From the NCBI GenBank assembly GCA_943371235.1, contig CALRTZ010000001.1:62001-126000 (forward strand): DNA of 64,000 bases, given 5' to 3'. Below the pieces are notes generated by a model that searched no databases, was not told where the DNA came from, and saw only the letters and a list, made by a program, of their open reading frames with translations. Within the stretch, counting starts at the first letter, position 1. Each line of letters begins with the position of its first letter. The position numbers and the translations under genes were made by a program. Origin of the DNA: CAJBVG01 sp943371235 (GTDB taxonomy: Bacteria > Bacteroidota > Bacteroidia > Sphingobacteriales > Sphingobacteriaceae). Shown piece after piece: positions 1 through 9,418 of this stretch.

Positions 1-1
1 A

Positions 2-598
2 GCACTTACCGCATTTAAACATGTGGGGGTATTTCCAGAACAAGCAGTAAATTGGGATTATAGTGCGAAAGCTATAAAAGCAATGAAAATTGAACAGCCA
101 AAAGTGTTGAATTTATTTGCTTATACAGGCGGTGCTTCATTAGCGGCAAAAGCAGCAGGAGCAGATGTTACACACGTTGACTCGATTAAACAAGTGGTTT
201 CTTGGGCGAATGAAAACCAAGAACTATCGGGCCTAAAAGATATTCGTTGGGTAGTAGAAGATGCCTTGAAATTTGTGAAGCGAGAAGTAAAACGTGGTAA
301 AAAATACAACGGTATAATATTAGACCCTCCGGCTTATGGCCACGGACCAAACGGTGAGAAATGGAAATTAGAAGAGAGCATCAACGAAATTATGAAAGAC
401 GTTGCAGCTTTATCCGACGATAAAAATTTCTTCATGATCTTAAATACCTATTCATTGGGATTCTCTTCATTAATTGTGGAGAATCTTATTAACACATCAT
501 TTAGAAGCACAAAAAATTTAGAAATTGGTGAGCTTTATTTACAAGCTACTAAAGGTTCTAAATTACCATTAGGTGTTTTCGGAAAAGTAAATTATTAA
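2..598 (+). CDS. Class I SAM-dependent methyltransferase, RlmI-like (5'-truncated by window edge)
   Basis: The reading frame is open to the left edge, so the gene starts upstream; 198 C-terminal residues are present. Visible are SAM-binding motif I (LFAYTGGASLAA), an acidic motif II (HVDSIK) and the DPPAYG motif IV that positions the target base. These fit the COG1092/RlmI-type family that methylates 23S rRNA cytosine or related RNA. An internal GTG at 23 reads as a start, but the residues before it (ALTAFKH) continue the conserved run leading to GVFPEQAVNW, so it is not the true start. The stop is 2 bases before the ABC-F gene, suggesting co-transcription. The exact substrate is not determinable. 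Confidence 0.85.
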   Translation, partial: ALTAFKHVGVFPEQAVNWDYSAKAIKAMKIEQPKVLNLFAYTGGASLAAKAAGADVTHVDSIKQVVSWANENQELSGLKDIRWVVEDALKFVKREVKRGKKYNGIILDPPAYGHGPNGEKWKLEESINEIMKDVAALSDDKNFFMILNTYSLGFSSLIVENLINTSFRSTKNLEIGELYLQATKGSKLPLGVFGKVNY

Positions 599-600
599 TA

Positions 601-2463
601 ATGAGCAATTTTATTTCGGCGGAGAAATTAGGACATCAATTTCACGATCGCTGGTTATTTAGAGAATTGAATTTCGGCGTAAATGCTGGTCAACGTATTG
701 CGCTAGTAGGTGTAAACGGTGCTGGCAAAAGTACTTTAATGAATATTATTGCGGCTTCTTTAGATCCATCAGAAGGAAAACTAATTAGAAACAAAAGCAT
801 ACGCATTGGGCATTTAGAACAAGACCCTGTACCTACCTTAACTTGTAGCATTAGCGATTATTTATTTTCTGATGACCATCCTGCATTGAGTTTAATAAAA
901 CGCTACGAAGAATTGCTCGAAAATCCAGAAGGCAAAGACGATGAGATTAATTTACTTACCGATGAACTTAGTGCTGCCGATGCTTGGGAATACGAACATA
1001 AAATAAAACAGATATTAGGAACCCTAGGTGTTCATCATTTAAAGCAAGCTATAAACACGTTATCTGGCGGACAAAAAAAACGTATTGCTTTAGCGAAATT
1101 ATTAATTGAAGATCCAGATTTATACATATTAGATGAGCCTACCAACCATTTAGATATTGATACCATTGAGTGGCTGGAAGAGTACCTAAACAAAGGGAAC
1201 AAGACCTTAATTATGGTTACACACGACAGGTATTTTTTAGATAATGTGTGTAATGAAATTATGGAGATAGATAGAGGAAGTGTTTTTCAATACAAAGGAA
1301 ATTACTCGTACTATTTAGAAAAAAAATCGGAGCGTGAAGAAATGGATAAAGCTTCGTTTGAGAAAAATAAAAATTTGTGGAGAAAGGAATTGGAGTGGAT
1401 GCGTAGGCAACCGAAAGCACGAACCACAAAATCTAAAGCACGTATTGATGCTTTTGGTGTGCTTGATGATAAAACAAAAGAATTGCGCCCAAACCAAGAA
1501 GTGGAGCTCAGCATAAAAATGAGTAACCAAGGAAATAAAATTCTAGAGTTGCACCATGTAAGCAAATCATACGATGAAAAAAATATCATCGATAATTTCT
1601 CGTACGTATTTAAGAAAAAAGACAGAGTAGGTGTTGCCGGAAAAAACGGATCGGGGAAATCTACTTTTTTACAATTAATAACAGAGCAAGTAAAACCAGA
1701 TACGGGGAAAGTTGTAGTTGGAGAGAGTACTGTTTACGGGTATTACAGGCAAGATGGGTTGGCATTTGATGAAAATAAAAAAGTAATTGACATTGTAAGA
1801 GAAGTAGCCGACCATATTATTATGGGCGACGGGAAACAATTAAGTGCATCGCAATTATTAACAAAATTTTTATTCCCTCCGCAAAAGCAAAACGATAAAG
1901 TTTCTAAATTAAGTGGTGGTGAACGAAAGCGTTTACAACTAATGCGAGTACTCATGCTCAATCCTAATTTTTTAATTTTAGATGAGCCCACCAACGATTT
2001 AGATATCGATACCTTAAATATTCTGGAAGATTTCTTGATGGCTTTTCCAGGTTGTTTGGTATTAGTATCTCACGACAGGTATTTGGTTGATAAATTAACT
2101 GACCACTTATTTATTTTCGAGGGCAATGGATATGTGCGTACCTACAATGGAAATTATACCGACTATAGAGTAGAAAAAGAAGAGGAAGAAGAATTAGAAA
2201 AAGCGAGATTAAAAGCTGAGAAAAACCAAGCGAAGCAACAAATACAAGCCACACCAGTTATTAAGAAACGTAGCTTTAAGGAGCAGAAAGAATTAGATGA
2301 TCTGGAAGAAAGCATTAAGAATTTAGAAAATAGAAAAACGGAAATAAACTCTTTACTACTAAGCATCACAAACGTTGATGAGATCATCGCTCTGTCCAAA
2401 GAGTTAGAAGAGGTACAAGAAAATTTAGATGAGAAAGAGTTACGCTGGTTGGAGCTGAGCTAA
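601..2463 (+). CDS. uup: ABC-F family ATPase, Uup-like
   Basis: A soluble 620-residue protein with two ABC nucleotide-binding domains and no membrane segments, as in ribosome-associated ABC-F translation factors. Domain 1 has Walker A GVNGAGKST (37-45), signature LSGGQKKR (about 154) and Walker B LYILDEPTNHLD. Domain 2 has GKNGSGKST (about 347), LSGGERKR and FLILDEPTNDLD. An interdomain linker rich in K and R (RRQPKARTTKSKAR) matches the P-site tRNA-interaction motif region. The C-terminal 60 residues form a charged coiled coil typical of Uup rather than EttA. It probably shares a transcript with the upstream methyltransferase. An octamer-type inverted repeat begins 1 base after the stop. Confidence 0.9.
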   Translation: MSNFISAEKLGHQFHDRWLFRELNFGVNAGQRIALVGVNGAGKSTLMNIIAASLDPSEGKLIRNKSIRIGHLEQDPVPTLTCSISDYLFSDDHPALSLIKRYEELLENPEGKDDEINLLTDELSAADAWEYEHKIKQILGTLGVHHLKQAINTLSGGQKKRIALAKLLIEDPDLYILDEPTNHLDIDTIEWLEEYLNKGNKTLIMVTHDRYFLDNVCNEIMEIDRGSVFQYKGNYSYYLEKKSEREEMDKASFEKNKNLWRKELEWMRRQPKARTTKSKARIDAFGVLDDKTKELRPNQEVELSIKMSNQGNKILELHHVSKSYDEKNIIDNFSYVFKKKDRVGVAGKNGSGKSTFLQLITEQVKPDTGKVVVGESTVYGYYRQDGLAFDENKKVIDIVREVADHIIMGDGKQLSASQLLTKFLFPPQKQNDKVSKLSGGERKRLQLMRVLMLNPNFLILDEPTNDLDIDTLNILEDFLMAFPGCLVLVSHDRYLVDKLTDHLFIFEGNGYVRTYNGNYTDYRVEKEEEEELEKARLKAEKNQAKQQIQATPVIKKRSFKEQKELDDLEESIKNLENRKTEINSLLLSITNVDEIIALSKELEEVQENLDEKELRWLELS

Positions 2464-2464
2464 A

Positions 2465-2531
2465 TCGAATTAGCGAACTAACGAAATTACAAACTAGCGA
2501 ACCTTGTAAATTCGCTAGTTCGTAAATTCGA
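2465..2531. repeat. Octamer-type inverted repeat after the uup stop
   Basis: The arms at 2465-2485 and 2511-2531 match at 18 of 21 positions when one is reverse-complemented. The words are of the TAGCGAAC/TTCGCTAG type. The element fills the whole gap between the convergent uup and LamG genes and could fold as a 3'-UTR hairpin for either transcript. It lacks a U-tract, so it is not a typical intrinsic terminator. Confidence 0.75.
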
Positions 2532-3944
2532 TTAAGGTGCTAAAACTAATTTCTTAGAATCAATAAGCACATTATTCGGGTCATAAATATTTATAAGATA
2601 TGTTCCGTATCCTGGATAAAAATCAGTAGTATTTATACTTATTAATGAGGTATTAATAGCACCATTAAATACCGATTGACCATTTACACTTACGATTTCA
2701 ATTCTAGAATTCGCCATAAGAGCAAAATCCCCAGTATTAATAAACACTATATCCTTTACTGGATTTGGATAAACCTTAAGTGTGTTTCTAATTGTATTAC
2801 CTGCAGAAACAAATGCGGTATTTATAATTAGCGTATCGGCAACTGAATAAAAAATAGTGTCAGATACTGTAACCAACAAAGTATCATAAACAGTTAGCGT
2901 ATCGTATTTTATTACATTAATTGTATCGTAAACTACGACATGTGCAGAATCAACTGTAATATTAATCGGATTACTTCTTTTAGCGCACAAGCCATTAAAT
3001 GCAACACAACGATAGCTGTAATTATTCATCGCTTTTGTGCTTACAATTAGTAAGGAATCTGAATTTACATTTCTATAAAAATTATCGTTAACAATTGGCA
3101 AGAAACCATTTCCTTTATTTACCTCCCATGCAATGTGTGAAGCTATGCCCCCAGAAACAGTTGCTTTTAAATATGTCTCATCACCATATTCTATGGTAGC
3201 TGAAGATTTACTTAAACTAACATTTAATGGAGAAGTGCAATTTGACTCGTAGTATAAACTTAATATTTCAGCAGGATTTAATGCGCGATTATAAATTCTT
3301 ACATCATCAATAACCCCTCTAAAAGGGTAAGTCATGTTTGTTCTTGCTCCAATTACCGCAGTTGGGGATCCACCATAGTTAGCATTAGTACCAACATCTG
3401 CATCATCTCTGTTCATTAATACACCATTGACATAAAACCTTGCTTCTGTTGGAGTGCGTGTTACTACTAAATGAGCCCAAGTATTAGCCACTAAATTTCT
3501 ATTTTGTTCTATCACATAAGCACCTCCACCAATATTATTACATCCAAAGGCATATCCATTTAGTGGGTACTGATTTCTAATTGCATTTAAATGTTGGTCG
3601 CCATCATTCCCTGTTCCAACCGATCCAATAGATAAAATCATATATTGATCGTTACTATTTGGCAGCGTGGTAATTTTAACCCAAAGTGAATGAGTATAGG
3701 TATTTAACAGCAAATTGGTACTTGGCATGGTAATTTTAGCATTGCCATTAAAGTTATACGCAGCATTAGTATTGCCAAAACGGTCTGCTGTTAATGTAGC
3801 TAAAGAGACGGTTGCCATTGCATTGCTAACAGAATCCTTTGCCATTCCGTTAAAAGGATAATAAGCAACCAAACCTTCTGTTGGGGCTTGTGCGAATGAT
3901 TTTAGTGCTAATAGCAGCACTAAAAAGAGTAGTTTTAATTTCAT
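2532..3944 (-). CDS. LamG-domain secreted protein with T9SS type A sorting domain
   Basis: 470 residues. The N-terminal signal peptide (MKLKLLFLVLLLALKSFAQ) is followed by a LamG/concanavalin-like jelly roll at about 25-235 (start GLVAYYPFNG, end GVIDDVRIYNRALNPAEI), the classic Laminin_G_3 pattern. An Ig-like stretch follows at about 240-330, then a stalk at about 335-385 rich in repeated YDT/SDT units. The last 80 residues are a T9SS type A sorting domain (VYPNPVKDIVFINTG), which directs export across the outer membrane and attachment or release. It is likely a cell-surface glycan-binding or adhesive protein; the ligand is unknown. It is convergent with uup and upstream-flanked by a GC-rich repeat. 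Confidence 0.85.
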   Translation of the reverse strand: MKLKLLFLVLLLALKSFAQAPTEGLVAYYPFNGMAKDSVSNAMATVSLATLTADRFGNTNAAYNFNGNAKITMPSTNLLLNTYTHSLWVKITTLPNSNDQYMILSIGSVGTGNDGDQHLNAIRNQYPLNGYAFGCNNIGGGAYVIEQNRNLVANTWAHLVVTRTPTEARFYVNGVLMNRDDADVGTNANYGGSPTAVIGARTNMTYPFRGVIDDVRIYNRALNPAEILSLYYESNCTSPLNVSLSKSSATIEYGDETYLKATVSGGIASHIAWEVNKGNGFLPIVNDNFYRNVNSDSLLIVSTKAMNNYSYRCVAFNGLCAKRSNPINITVDSAHVVVYDTINVIKYDTLTVYDTLLVTVSDTIFYSVADTLIINTAFVSAGNTIRNTLKVYPNPVKDIVFINTGDFALMANSRIEIVSVNGQSVFNGAINTSLISINTTDFYPGYGTYLINIYDPNNVLIDSKKLVLAP

Positions 3945-4000
3945 AGGTTTAGATTTAACACTAAAATAATAACATTTTTGAACATTCTAAAAATCAAATA

Positions 4001-4057
4001 GTGCCGCTCTGCGTCTTTGCTCCCTCCGCGCCTCTGTCTTCTCGCGCCTCTGCGCAC
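4001..4057. repeat. GC-rich GCGCAGAGG-type tandem repeat
   Basis: Read on the minus strand, this stretch is an imperfect 8-9 base repeat built from GCGCAGAGG/GCGCGAGAAG-like words. It stands out in an otherwise AT-rich genome. It lies between the ftsZ terminator hairpin and the LamG gene start. Confidence 0.6.
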
Positions 4058-4093
4058 AAAAAAAAGCGCCACCCGGTTTCCCGAATAACGCTT
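4057..4093 (-). terminator. Intrinsic terminator of the dcw operon (after ftsZ)
   Basis: Read on the minus strand, an outer AAGCG/CGCTT stem encloses an inner CGG-GAAA-CCG hairpin and is followed by at least seven T residues. It lies 27 bases past the ftsZ stop. Confidence 0.6.
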
Positions 4094-4119
4094 ACGGCTA
4101 TTTTAAATATTTTAAAAAA

Positions 4120-5838
4120 CTAGTCTACATTATCATGCAAAAACGGATTGTTCGGACGAATTTGTGGTGTACCGTTCTCTTCGTTTACTGTATAACGTGA
4201 TACTTGCGATTCTGATGAATGTGGTGTAGAATCCATCGCTTGCTTTTTACGCAAGTATGCTGGCTCCTGCTCTAAATCATTCACTCCGTTTGGAGTTCTT
4301 AAACGCATGCTCAATTCTTTTAGTCTGTTGATGCGCTCTTTGTTTCTCTTCATCTGCTCATCCAATTCCTCATTCTCTATGCTCTCTTGTGGAGATTTAT
4401 TGATGACCTTAAACTCTACATCTTCTTTGTCTAATAACCTAAATGGTTCTTGCTCTTTAGGCTCCTCAAATTTCGCCTCTGGTGCTGGTATAAAGTCGAA
4501 TAAATTCACTTGTTTCGTTGCAGCCGGTGCTTCTTTTTTAACATCTTCTTTTATAAAAGTGCTAAGCTCCGATTCTTCTACAATGTGTTTCTTCAAAATC
4601 ATGGCCGGTGCTTTTTTAATGGCAGCCGATTCTTCCATCACTTCTTCAGATGTTAATTCTTCCTCTTTTTCGTTATGTATTTCATAACTAACTTCCTCTT
4701 CTTTCAATTCAGATTTTAACGTAAGCATTTGCTCTAATGTATTTACAGCTGGTATTACTTCATCGTCTTCAATCGTAATGTTTAAATTCGGAATGTTATT
4801 TTCTATAGTTGATTTGTTCTCTATTGATAATGGTATTACCTTTTTCTCTGAACCCGGAACCGCTTTAGAGAAACGCTCTTCCTTTGTTTGGAATCCTGTA
4901 GCTATAAGGGTTACACTTATTTTATCACCCAAAGTTTCATCGTAACAATTTCCCCAAATTATATCAGCGGTTAAGCCTGCTTGGTTTTGTATGTAATCTG
5001 TAATCTCCGAAACTTCATCCATCAATACTTCTTTCTCACCAGAAGTAATATTCAATAAAATATAACGTGCTCCTTCAATATCATTATCATTTAACAATGG
5101 AGATGCCAAGGCACTTTGCACTGCTTTAAATGCACGCCCTTCGCCTTCTGCAGATGCAGATCCCATAATGGCAACACCACTGCTCTGCATTACTGTTTTC
5201 ACATCTTCAAAGTCAACGTTTATGTAACCAGGTACTGTTATAATTTCTGCAATTCCTTTTGCTGCCGTGGTTAAAATATTATCTGCCTCTGCGAATGCAT
5301 TTGATAAGGTAAGATTACCATACATCTCGCGTAATTTATCATTTGAAATTACTAATAATGTATCTACATGTTTTTTAAATGCTTCCAAGCCTTCATCCGC
5401 TTGCTGCTTTCTTCTCTTCCCTTCAAAGTTAAAAGGTGTAGTTACTATACCTACAGTTAAAATACCTAACTCTCTCGCAGCTTGTGCAATTATTGGACTT
5501 GCGCCAGTACCAGTACCACCACCCATACCTGCAGTTATAAAAATCATTTTGGTAGTAGCACCTAATAATTCTTTTACATCATCTATAGATTCTATGGCTG
5601 AGTTTTTTCCTACCTCTGGCATCGAACCTGCTCCTCTACCTTCGGTAAGGCTTGCACCTAACTGTACTTTATTTGGTATGGGACTTAATTCCAATGCTTG
5701 TGCATCTGTATTACAGATGATGAAATCTACTCCTACGATCCCTTGATTGTACATGTGGTTTACTGCGTTTCCGCCGCCGCCACCAACACCAATTACTTTT
5801 ATAATTGATGATTTGTCTTTCAGCATCTCGAATTTCAT
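4120..5838 (-). CDS. ftsZ: Cell division protein FtsZ
   Basis: Tubulin-like GTPase that forms the division ring. The N-terminal GGGGGNAVNHM loop (about 19-29) and the tubulin signature GGGTGTGASP (about 105) bind GTP, and the GTPase T7-loop region follows (ADIIWG, about 290). The core ends near residue 325. A long, charged, low-complexity linker rich in E and K follows, then a basic segment (RNKERINRLKELSMRLRT) and the terminal peptide NNPFLHDNVD, which probably recruits FtsA. At 572 residues it is much longer than the roughly 390 of many bacteria; long linkers are usual in Bacteroidota. It is the last gene of the dcw operon, 20 bases after ftsA. Confidence 0.98.
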   Translation of the reverse strand: MKFEMLKDKSSIIKVIGVGGGGGNAVNHMYNQGIVGVDFIICNTDAQALELSPIPNKVQLGASLTEGRGAGSMPEVGKNSAIESIDDVKELLGATTKMIFITAGMGGGTGTGASPIIAQAARELGILTVGIVTTPFNFEGKRRKQQADEGLEAFKKHVDTLLVISNDKLREMYGNLTLSNAFAEADNILTTAAKGIAEIITVPGYINVDFEDVKTVMQSSGVAIMGSASAEGEGRAFKAVQSALASPLLNDNDIEGARYILLNITSGEKEVLMDEVSEITDYIQNQAGLTADIIWGNCYDETLGDKISVTLIATGFQTKEERFSKAVPGSEKKVIPLSIENKSTIENNIPNLNITIEDDEVIPAVNTLEQMLTLKSELKEEEVSYEIHNEKEEELTSEEVMEESAAIKKAPAMILKKHIVEESELSTFIKEDVKKEAPAATKQVNLFDFIPAPEAKFEEPKEQEPFRLLDKEDVEFKVINKSPQESIENEELDEQMKRNKERINRLKELSMRLRTPNGVNDLEQEPAYLRKKQAMDSTPHSSESQVSRYTVNEENGTPQIRPNNPFLHDNVD

Positions 5839-5858
5839 ATTTTCTTGTTTTATGTTTC

Positions 5859-7193
5859 TTACTTTGTAAATCCTTTATCGTCTATGTCTTCAATATCTTT
5901 CAAAAAGAATTTCTCTCCTTTTGTTAAAATACTTTTCATAAAAGATTTGCCTTGATTTTTTTCTCTCTCTACTTTCGTTTCTTTCTCTACAACTACCTTC
6001 GTTCCTTTTCTTTGCTCTTTCTCTTTTTGCATTTCTAAATATTGCAAACCTTTTATCACCAATCCAATACCAGTACTGTACATTGGGCTCTTAATATCAT
6101 CGAAATTAGATTTAGCTAAATGCTCATTGGGATAACCAATGCGTGCATCAATTCCTGTAATGTATTCTACCAATTGTGTGATGTGTTTTAATTGTGCACC
6201 ACCACCTGTAACTACAATACCTGCGCCTGCTCTAATTTTCTTTTCAAATCCCGATGCTTGAATTTCATACTTCACTTGTTCTAAAATTTCTTCCATACGT
6301 GCTTGTATAATGTATGCAAGATTTTTTACCGAAACTTCCTTCGGTTCTCTTCCTTTTAATCCTTGTATCGAAATTACTTCTTCATCTTTATTTTCATCCG
6401 CTAAGGCCGATCCGAATTTTACTTTCAAAGCCTCCGCAGTATTTTTCATTACGGCACAACCTTCTCTTATATCCTCGGTGATGCTATTCCCTCCGAATGG
6501 TATTACAGCAGTATGTCTAATTATTCCTTCGTAAAAAATTGCAATGTCAGAAGTTCCACCACCAATATCAACCAATACTACGCCCGCTTCTTTTTCTTCA
6601 TCGCTTAATACTGCATCTGCAGAAGCCAATGGTTCTAATACCATATCGGTTGCAAATAAATTTGCACGATCAATACATTTAATAATATTATTAGCCGCAG
6701 TAATTTGCCCAGTAATTACATGGAAATTTGCTTCTAATCTTATTCCCGACATGCCTATCGGTTCTAAAATTCCTTGCTCATTATCTACCGTAAATTCTTG
6801 CGGTAATACGTGTATAATTTTTTCTCCCGGAGGCATAGCCAAACGGTACATGTCTTCAATTAAACGATCCACATCTGCACGAGAAATTTCATCTTCAGTA
6901 GAATTTCTAACGATGATGCCTCGGTGCTGTAAACTTTTTATATGCTGACCAGCAATACCCACTACTACTTCAGAAATATCGCAATTTGATTTTGCTGCCG
7001 CTTCTTCAATAGCCAACTTAATGCCTTTAATTGTTTTCTCAATATTAGTTACTACCCCACGTGAAACTCCAGCAGATTCTGCCTTACCCATTCCTAATAC
7101 CTGAATCTTACCATGCTCTGTACGTAAGCCTACTATCGCACAAATTTTTGTCGTTCCGATGTCTAGTCCAACTACGATATCCGAATTTTCCAT
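5859..7193 (-). CDS. ftsA: Cell division protein FtsA
   Basis: Actin-like ATPase that tethers FtsZ filaments to the membrane. Phosphate-1 motif VGLDIGTTKICAIVG (8-22), phosphate-2 motif VDIGGGTSD (about 208) and adenosine motif VVTGGGAQL (about 328) are visible, with the 1C/SHS2 subdomain between them (about 85-165). The C-terminal 50 residues are strongly basic with a final amphipathic stretch (SFMKSILTKGEKFFLKDI) that fits the membrane-targeting helix. 444 residues, normal for the family. It begins 2 bases after ftsQ. Confidence 0.97.
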   Translation of the reverse strand: MENSDIVVGLDIGTTKICAIVGLRTEHGKIQVLGMGKAESAGVSRGVVTNIEKTIKGIKLAIEEAAAKSNCDISEVVVGIAGQHIKSLQHRGIIVRNSTEDEISRADVDRLIEDMYRLAMPPGEKIIHVLPQEFTVDNEQGILEPIGMSGIRLEANFHVITGQITAANNIIKCIDRANLFATDMVLEPLASADAVLSDEEKEAGVVLVDIGGGTSDIAIFYEGIIRHTAVIPFGGNSITEDIREGCAVMKNTAEALKVKFGSALADENKDEEVISIQGLKGREPKEVSVKNLAYIIQARMEEILEQVKYEIQASGFEKKIRAGAGIVVTGGGAQLKHITQLVEYITGIDARIGYPNEHLAKSNFDDIKSPMYSTGIGLVIKGLQYLEMQKEKEQRKGTKVVVEKETKVEREKNQGKSFMKSILTKGEKFFLKDIEDIDDKGFTK

Positions 7194-7195
7194 AT

Positions 7196-8062
7196 TTATA
7201 ATTTTTTATCTTCTATTTTTAAATTAGCAGTATCAGTAGGTAGTTTTAAACTGTCGTTTAAACTTATTACTGGCAGCTCTGCTTTGTCTCTTCTACTACA
7301 TACCAACTGTCCTTTAAATTTAACATTGATGGTATGATATGTTTGCCATCCTACTTTTGGCAATGCCTTTTGGTAAAACACCAATAGGTTTTCAAACTTT
7401 TCATTTGCATTACTGGTATCACCAAAAATAATTTTATGATCTCCCAATCTTGGTATTAACACAATGTCTTGGTTTGGCTCAATATAAATTTGTTCTATTT
7501 GTGCGTTCCAAAATTTATCTGCCCGTATTACATTACTTAAATAAAATAATGAACGAACTAATGCTGTGCTAATACTATCATTTGTTCCATTATACTGCTC
7601 TGTTATACTACCGTTTGCGATTAACACATTTGCGGAGTATAAAGTAGATAATGGCATCTTCCCCCCTTTTTCATCAATATAAAAACTTTGTTGCACCTCG
7701 TTCATTATTCTCAACATTGGTTTACGTTGCACAATGTTTACTTGTAGTTTTCCTTTTATATCGATGTACACATCTGCATCATCCACATATTTATTCAACT
7801 TCAACAATCGCTCTAACAAACTAACCGGAATCTTGTGTATAGGTGTGCCTATTAAAGAATCGCCAGGTGAGAACAAGATTTTCAATACATCTTGTTTGTT
7901 GATGAAATAATTTTCATCCTCTCTGTTAATATTAATTTCAATCTTTTTACAAAGAACGCTTTGTTGTCGAACTTCGGTAAATGCTAAGGATACAACCGTT
8001 GCGCTTAAACCTATGACCCACAAGGAAACAATACCTATTAGTTTCCAATTGATCTTTTTCAT
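7196..8062 (-). CDS. ftsQ: Cell division protein FtsQ/DivIB-like
   Basis: 288 residues with a short cytoplasmic N-terminus, one membrane segment (about 8-28, LIGIVSLWVIGLSATVVSLA) and a periplasmic portion. The first periplasmic segment (about 38-110) resembles a POTRA domain (INKQDVLKILF, then a short beta-alpha pattern), followed by the FtsQ beta domain (FYIDEKGGKMPLS; IYIEPNQDIVLIPRLG). FtsQ links early and late divisome components with FtsL. Divergent in sequence, as is usual in this phylum, but its position between murC and ftsA supports the call. It overlaps murC by 4 bases. Confidence 0.88.
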   Translation of the reverse strand: MKKINWKLIGIVSLWVIGLSATVVSLAFTEVRQQSVLCKKIEININREDENYFINKQDVLKILFSPGDSLIGTPIHKIPVSLLERLLKLNKYVDDADVYIDIKGKLQVNIVQRKPMLRIMNEVQQSFYIDEKGGKMPLSTLYSANVLIANGSITEQYNGTNDSISTALVRSLFYLSNVIRADKFWNAQIEQIYIEPNQDIVLIPRLGDHKIIFGDTSNANEKFENLLVFYQKALPKVGWQTYHTINVKFKGQLVCSRRDKAELPVISLNDSLKLPTDTANLKIEDKKL

Positions 8063-9417
8063 TTCGATAACATTTGTCGGAGGGGTTCAACTAAAGTGTC
8101 TATATCTCCAGCTCCAACGGTTAACAATACTTCAATTTTTTTATCACTCAATACCGAAACTAATTCTTGTTTCGTGCACATCATTTTATCTTTTAGTTCT
8201 ATATTTTTAAATATCATTTCAGAGCTAACACCATCTATTGGTAATTCGCGTGCTGGGTAAATATCTAATAATATCAATTCATCACAATTGCTTAGTACTT
8301 CAGAGAAGCCTTCAGCAAAATCTCTTGTTCTCGAATATAAGTGCGGTTGAAAAACGGTTGTTAATTTTTTGTTCGGGTATAATTGTCGAACAGAATTTAA
8401 ACAAGCTCTTAATTCTTCCGGATGGTGAGCATAGTCATCAATAAATACATGCTCCTCATTTTTCAATATGTATTCAAATCTTCTTTTTACTCCTTTAAAG
8501 CTTTTCATTGCTGCTTTAATTTTATCGTCGGATATTCCTAATTGAATTCCTACAATAACCGCAGCAGTTGCGTTTTCTACATTATGGAAACCTGCAATTC
8601 CTAGTTCAATATTTTTTATTTCTTTCGCACCATTTTTAAAATCGAAAATAAATGTTCCATTCTCAATTCTAATATTGTGCGCGGTATAATCTGCACTGCT
8701 AGAATTTAAGCCGTACGTAATTCCTTCTTTTTTAATGGGCAAAAGGTATTTGTAAATTAATTTACCCGAACGTTTTACTTGAGATGCAAATAATCTGAAC
8801 GATTCTTCGATATGATTTTTATCTCCGTAAATATCTAGATGATCGGCATCCATGGAAGTAACAATGGCAATGTCCGGATGAAGTGTTAAAAACGAACGAT
8901 CAAATTCATCTGCCTCTACCACCATCACATTGTTATCACCAAACAATACATTCGAATTATAATTACTTGCAATGCCTCCTAAAAATGCTGAACAATCGTA
9001 TCCAGAATCTTTTAGCAAATGAGCAATGATAGAAGAAGTAGTTGTTTTACCATGTGTACCAGCAACGGCAATGGTAAAGGACCCTTCAGAAATAATTCCT
9101 AATACTTGCGAACGTTTGCGTAACACAAAATCGTAATTCGAAAAGAAATTAAAAATGGCACTGTCTTTAGGAATGGCAGGTGTATAGATTACGAGCGTAC
9201 TCGGATCGTGCACTAAAAATTCTGAATGAATTTCAGATACATCATCGGTAAACGTAATATGTATTCCTTCTGCTTCCAATTCTGTAGTTAATTTCGTAGG
9301 AGTACGATCATAACCAGCCACCACACAACCTCGTTTATTGAAGTAACGCGCAAGCCCACTCATACCGATGCCGCCGATACCAATCAAATAAACTCTATGG
9401 ATGTGTTCTAATTTCAT
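8059..9417 (-). CDS. murC: UDP-N-acetylmuramate--L-alanine ligase MurC
   Basis: Cytoplasmic Mur ligase adding L-Ala to UDP-MurNAc. The N-terminal Rossmann motif YLIGIGGIGMSGLARY (10-25) is the MurC fingerprint that separates it from MurD and MurE. The ATP loop AGTHGKTTTSS (about 119-129), the central MEADE-like VVEADEFDRSF (about 176), and the C-terminal domain with DDYAHHPEE (about 325) are all present. 452 residues, typical length. It begins 1 base after murG and overlaps ftsQ by 4. Confidence 0.97.
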   Translation of the reverse strand: MKLEHIHRVYLIGIGGIGMSGLARYFNKRGCVVAGYDRTPTKLTTELEAEGIHITFTDDVSEIHSEFLVHDPSTLVIYTPAIPKDSAIFNFFSNYDFVLRKRSQVLGIISEGSFTIAVAGTHGKTTTSSIIAHLLKDSGYDCSAFLGGIASNYNSNVLFGDNNVMVVEADEFDRSFLTLHPDIAIVTSMDADHLDIYGDKNHIEESFRLFASQVKRSGKLIYKYLLPIKKEGITYGLNSSSADYTAHNIRIENGTFIFDFKNGAKEIKNIELGIAGFHNVENATAAVIVGIQLGISDDKIKAAMKSFKGVKRRFEYILKNEEHVFIDDYAHHPEELRACLNSVRQLYPNKKLTTVFQPHLYSRTRDFAEGFSEVLSNCDELILLDIYPARELPIDGVSSEMIFKNIELKDKMMCTKQELVSVLSDKKIEVLLTVGAGDIDTLVEPLRQMLSK

Positions 9418-9418
9418 T

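Noticed and set aside
21..23. ATG at 21 or GTG at 23 as the start of the first gene
   Set aside because: The ATG is out of frame, and the in-frame GTG lies inside a conserved methyltransferase segment that continues to the window edge.
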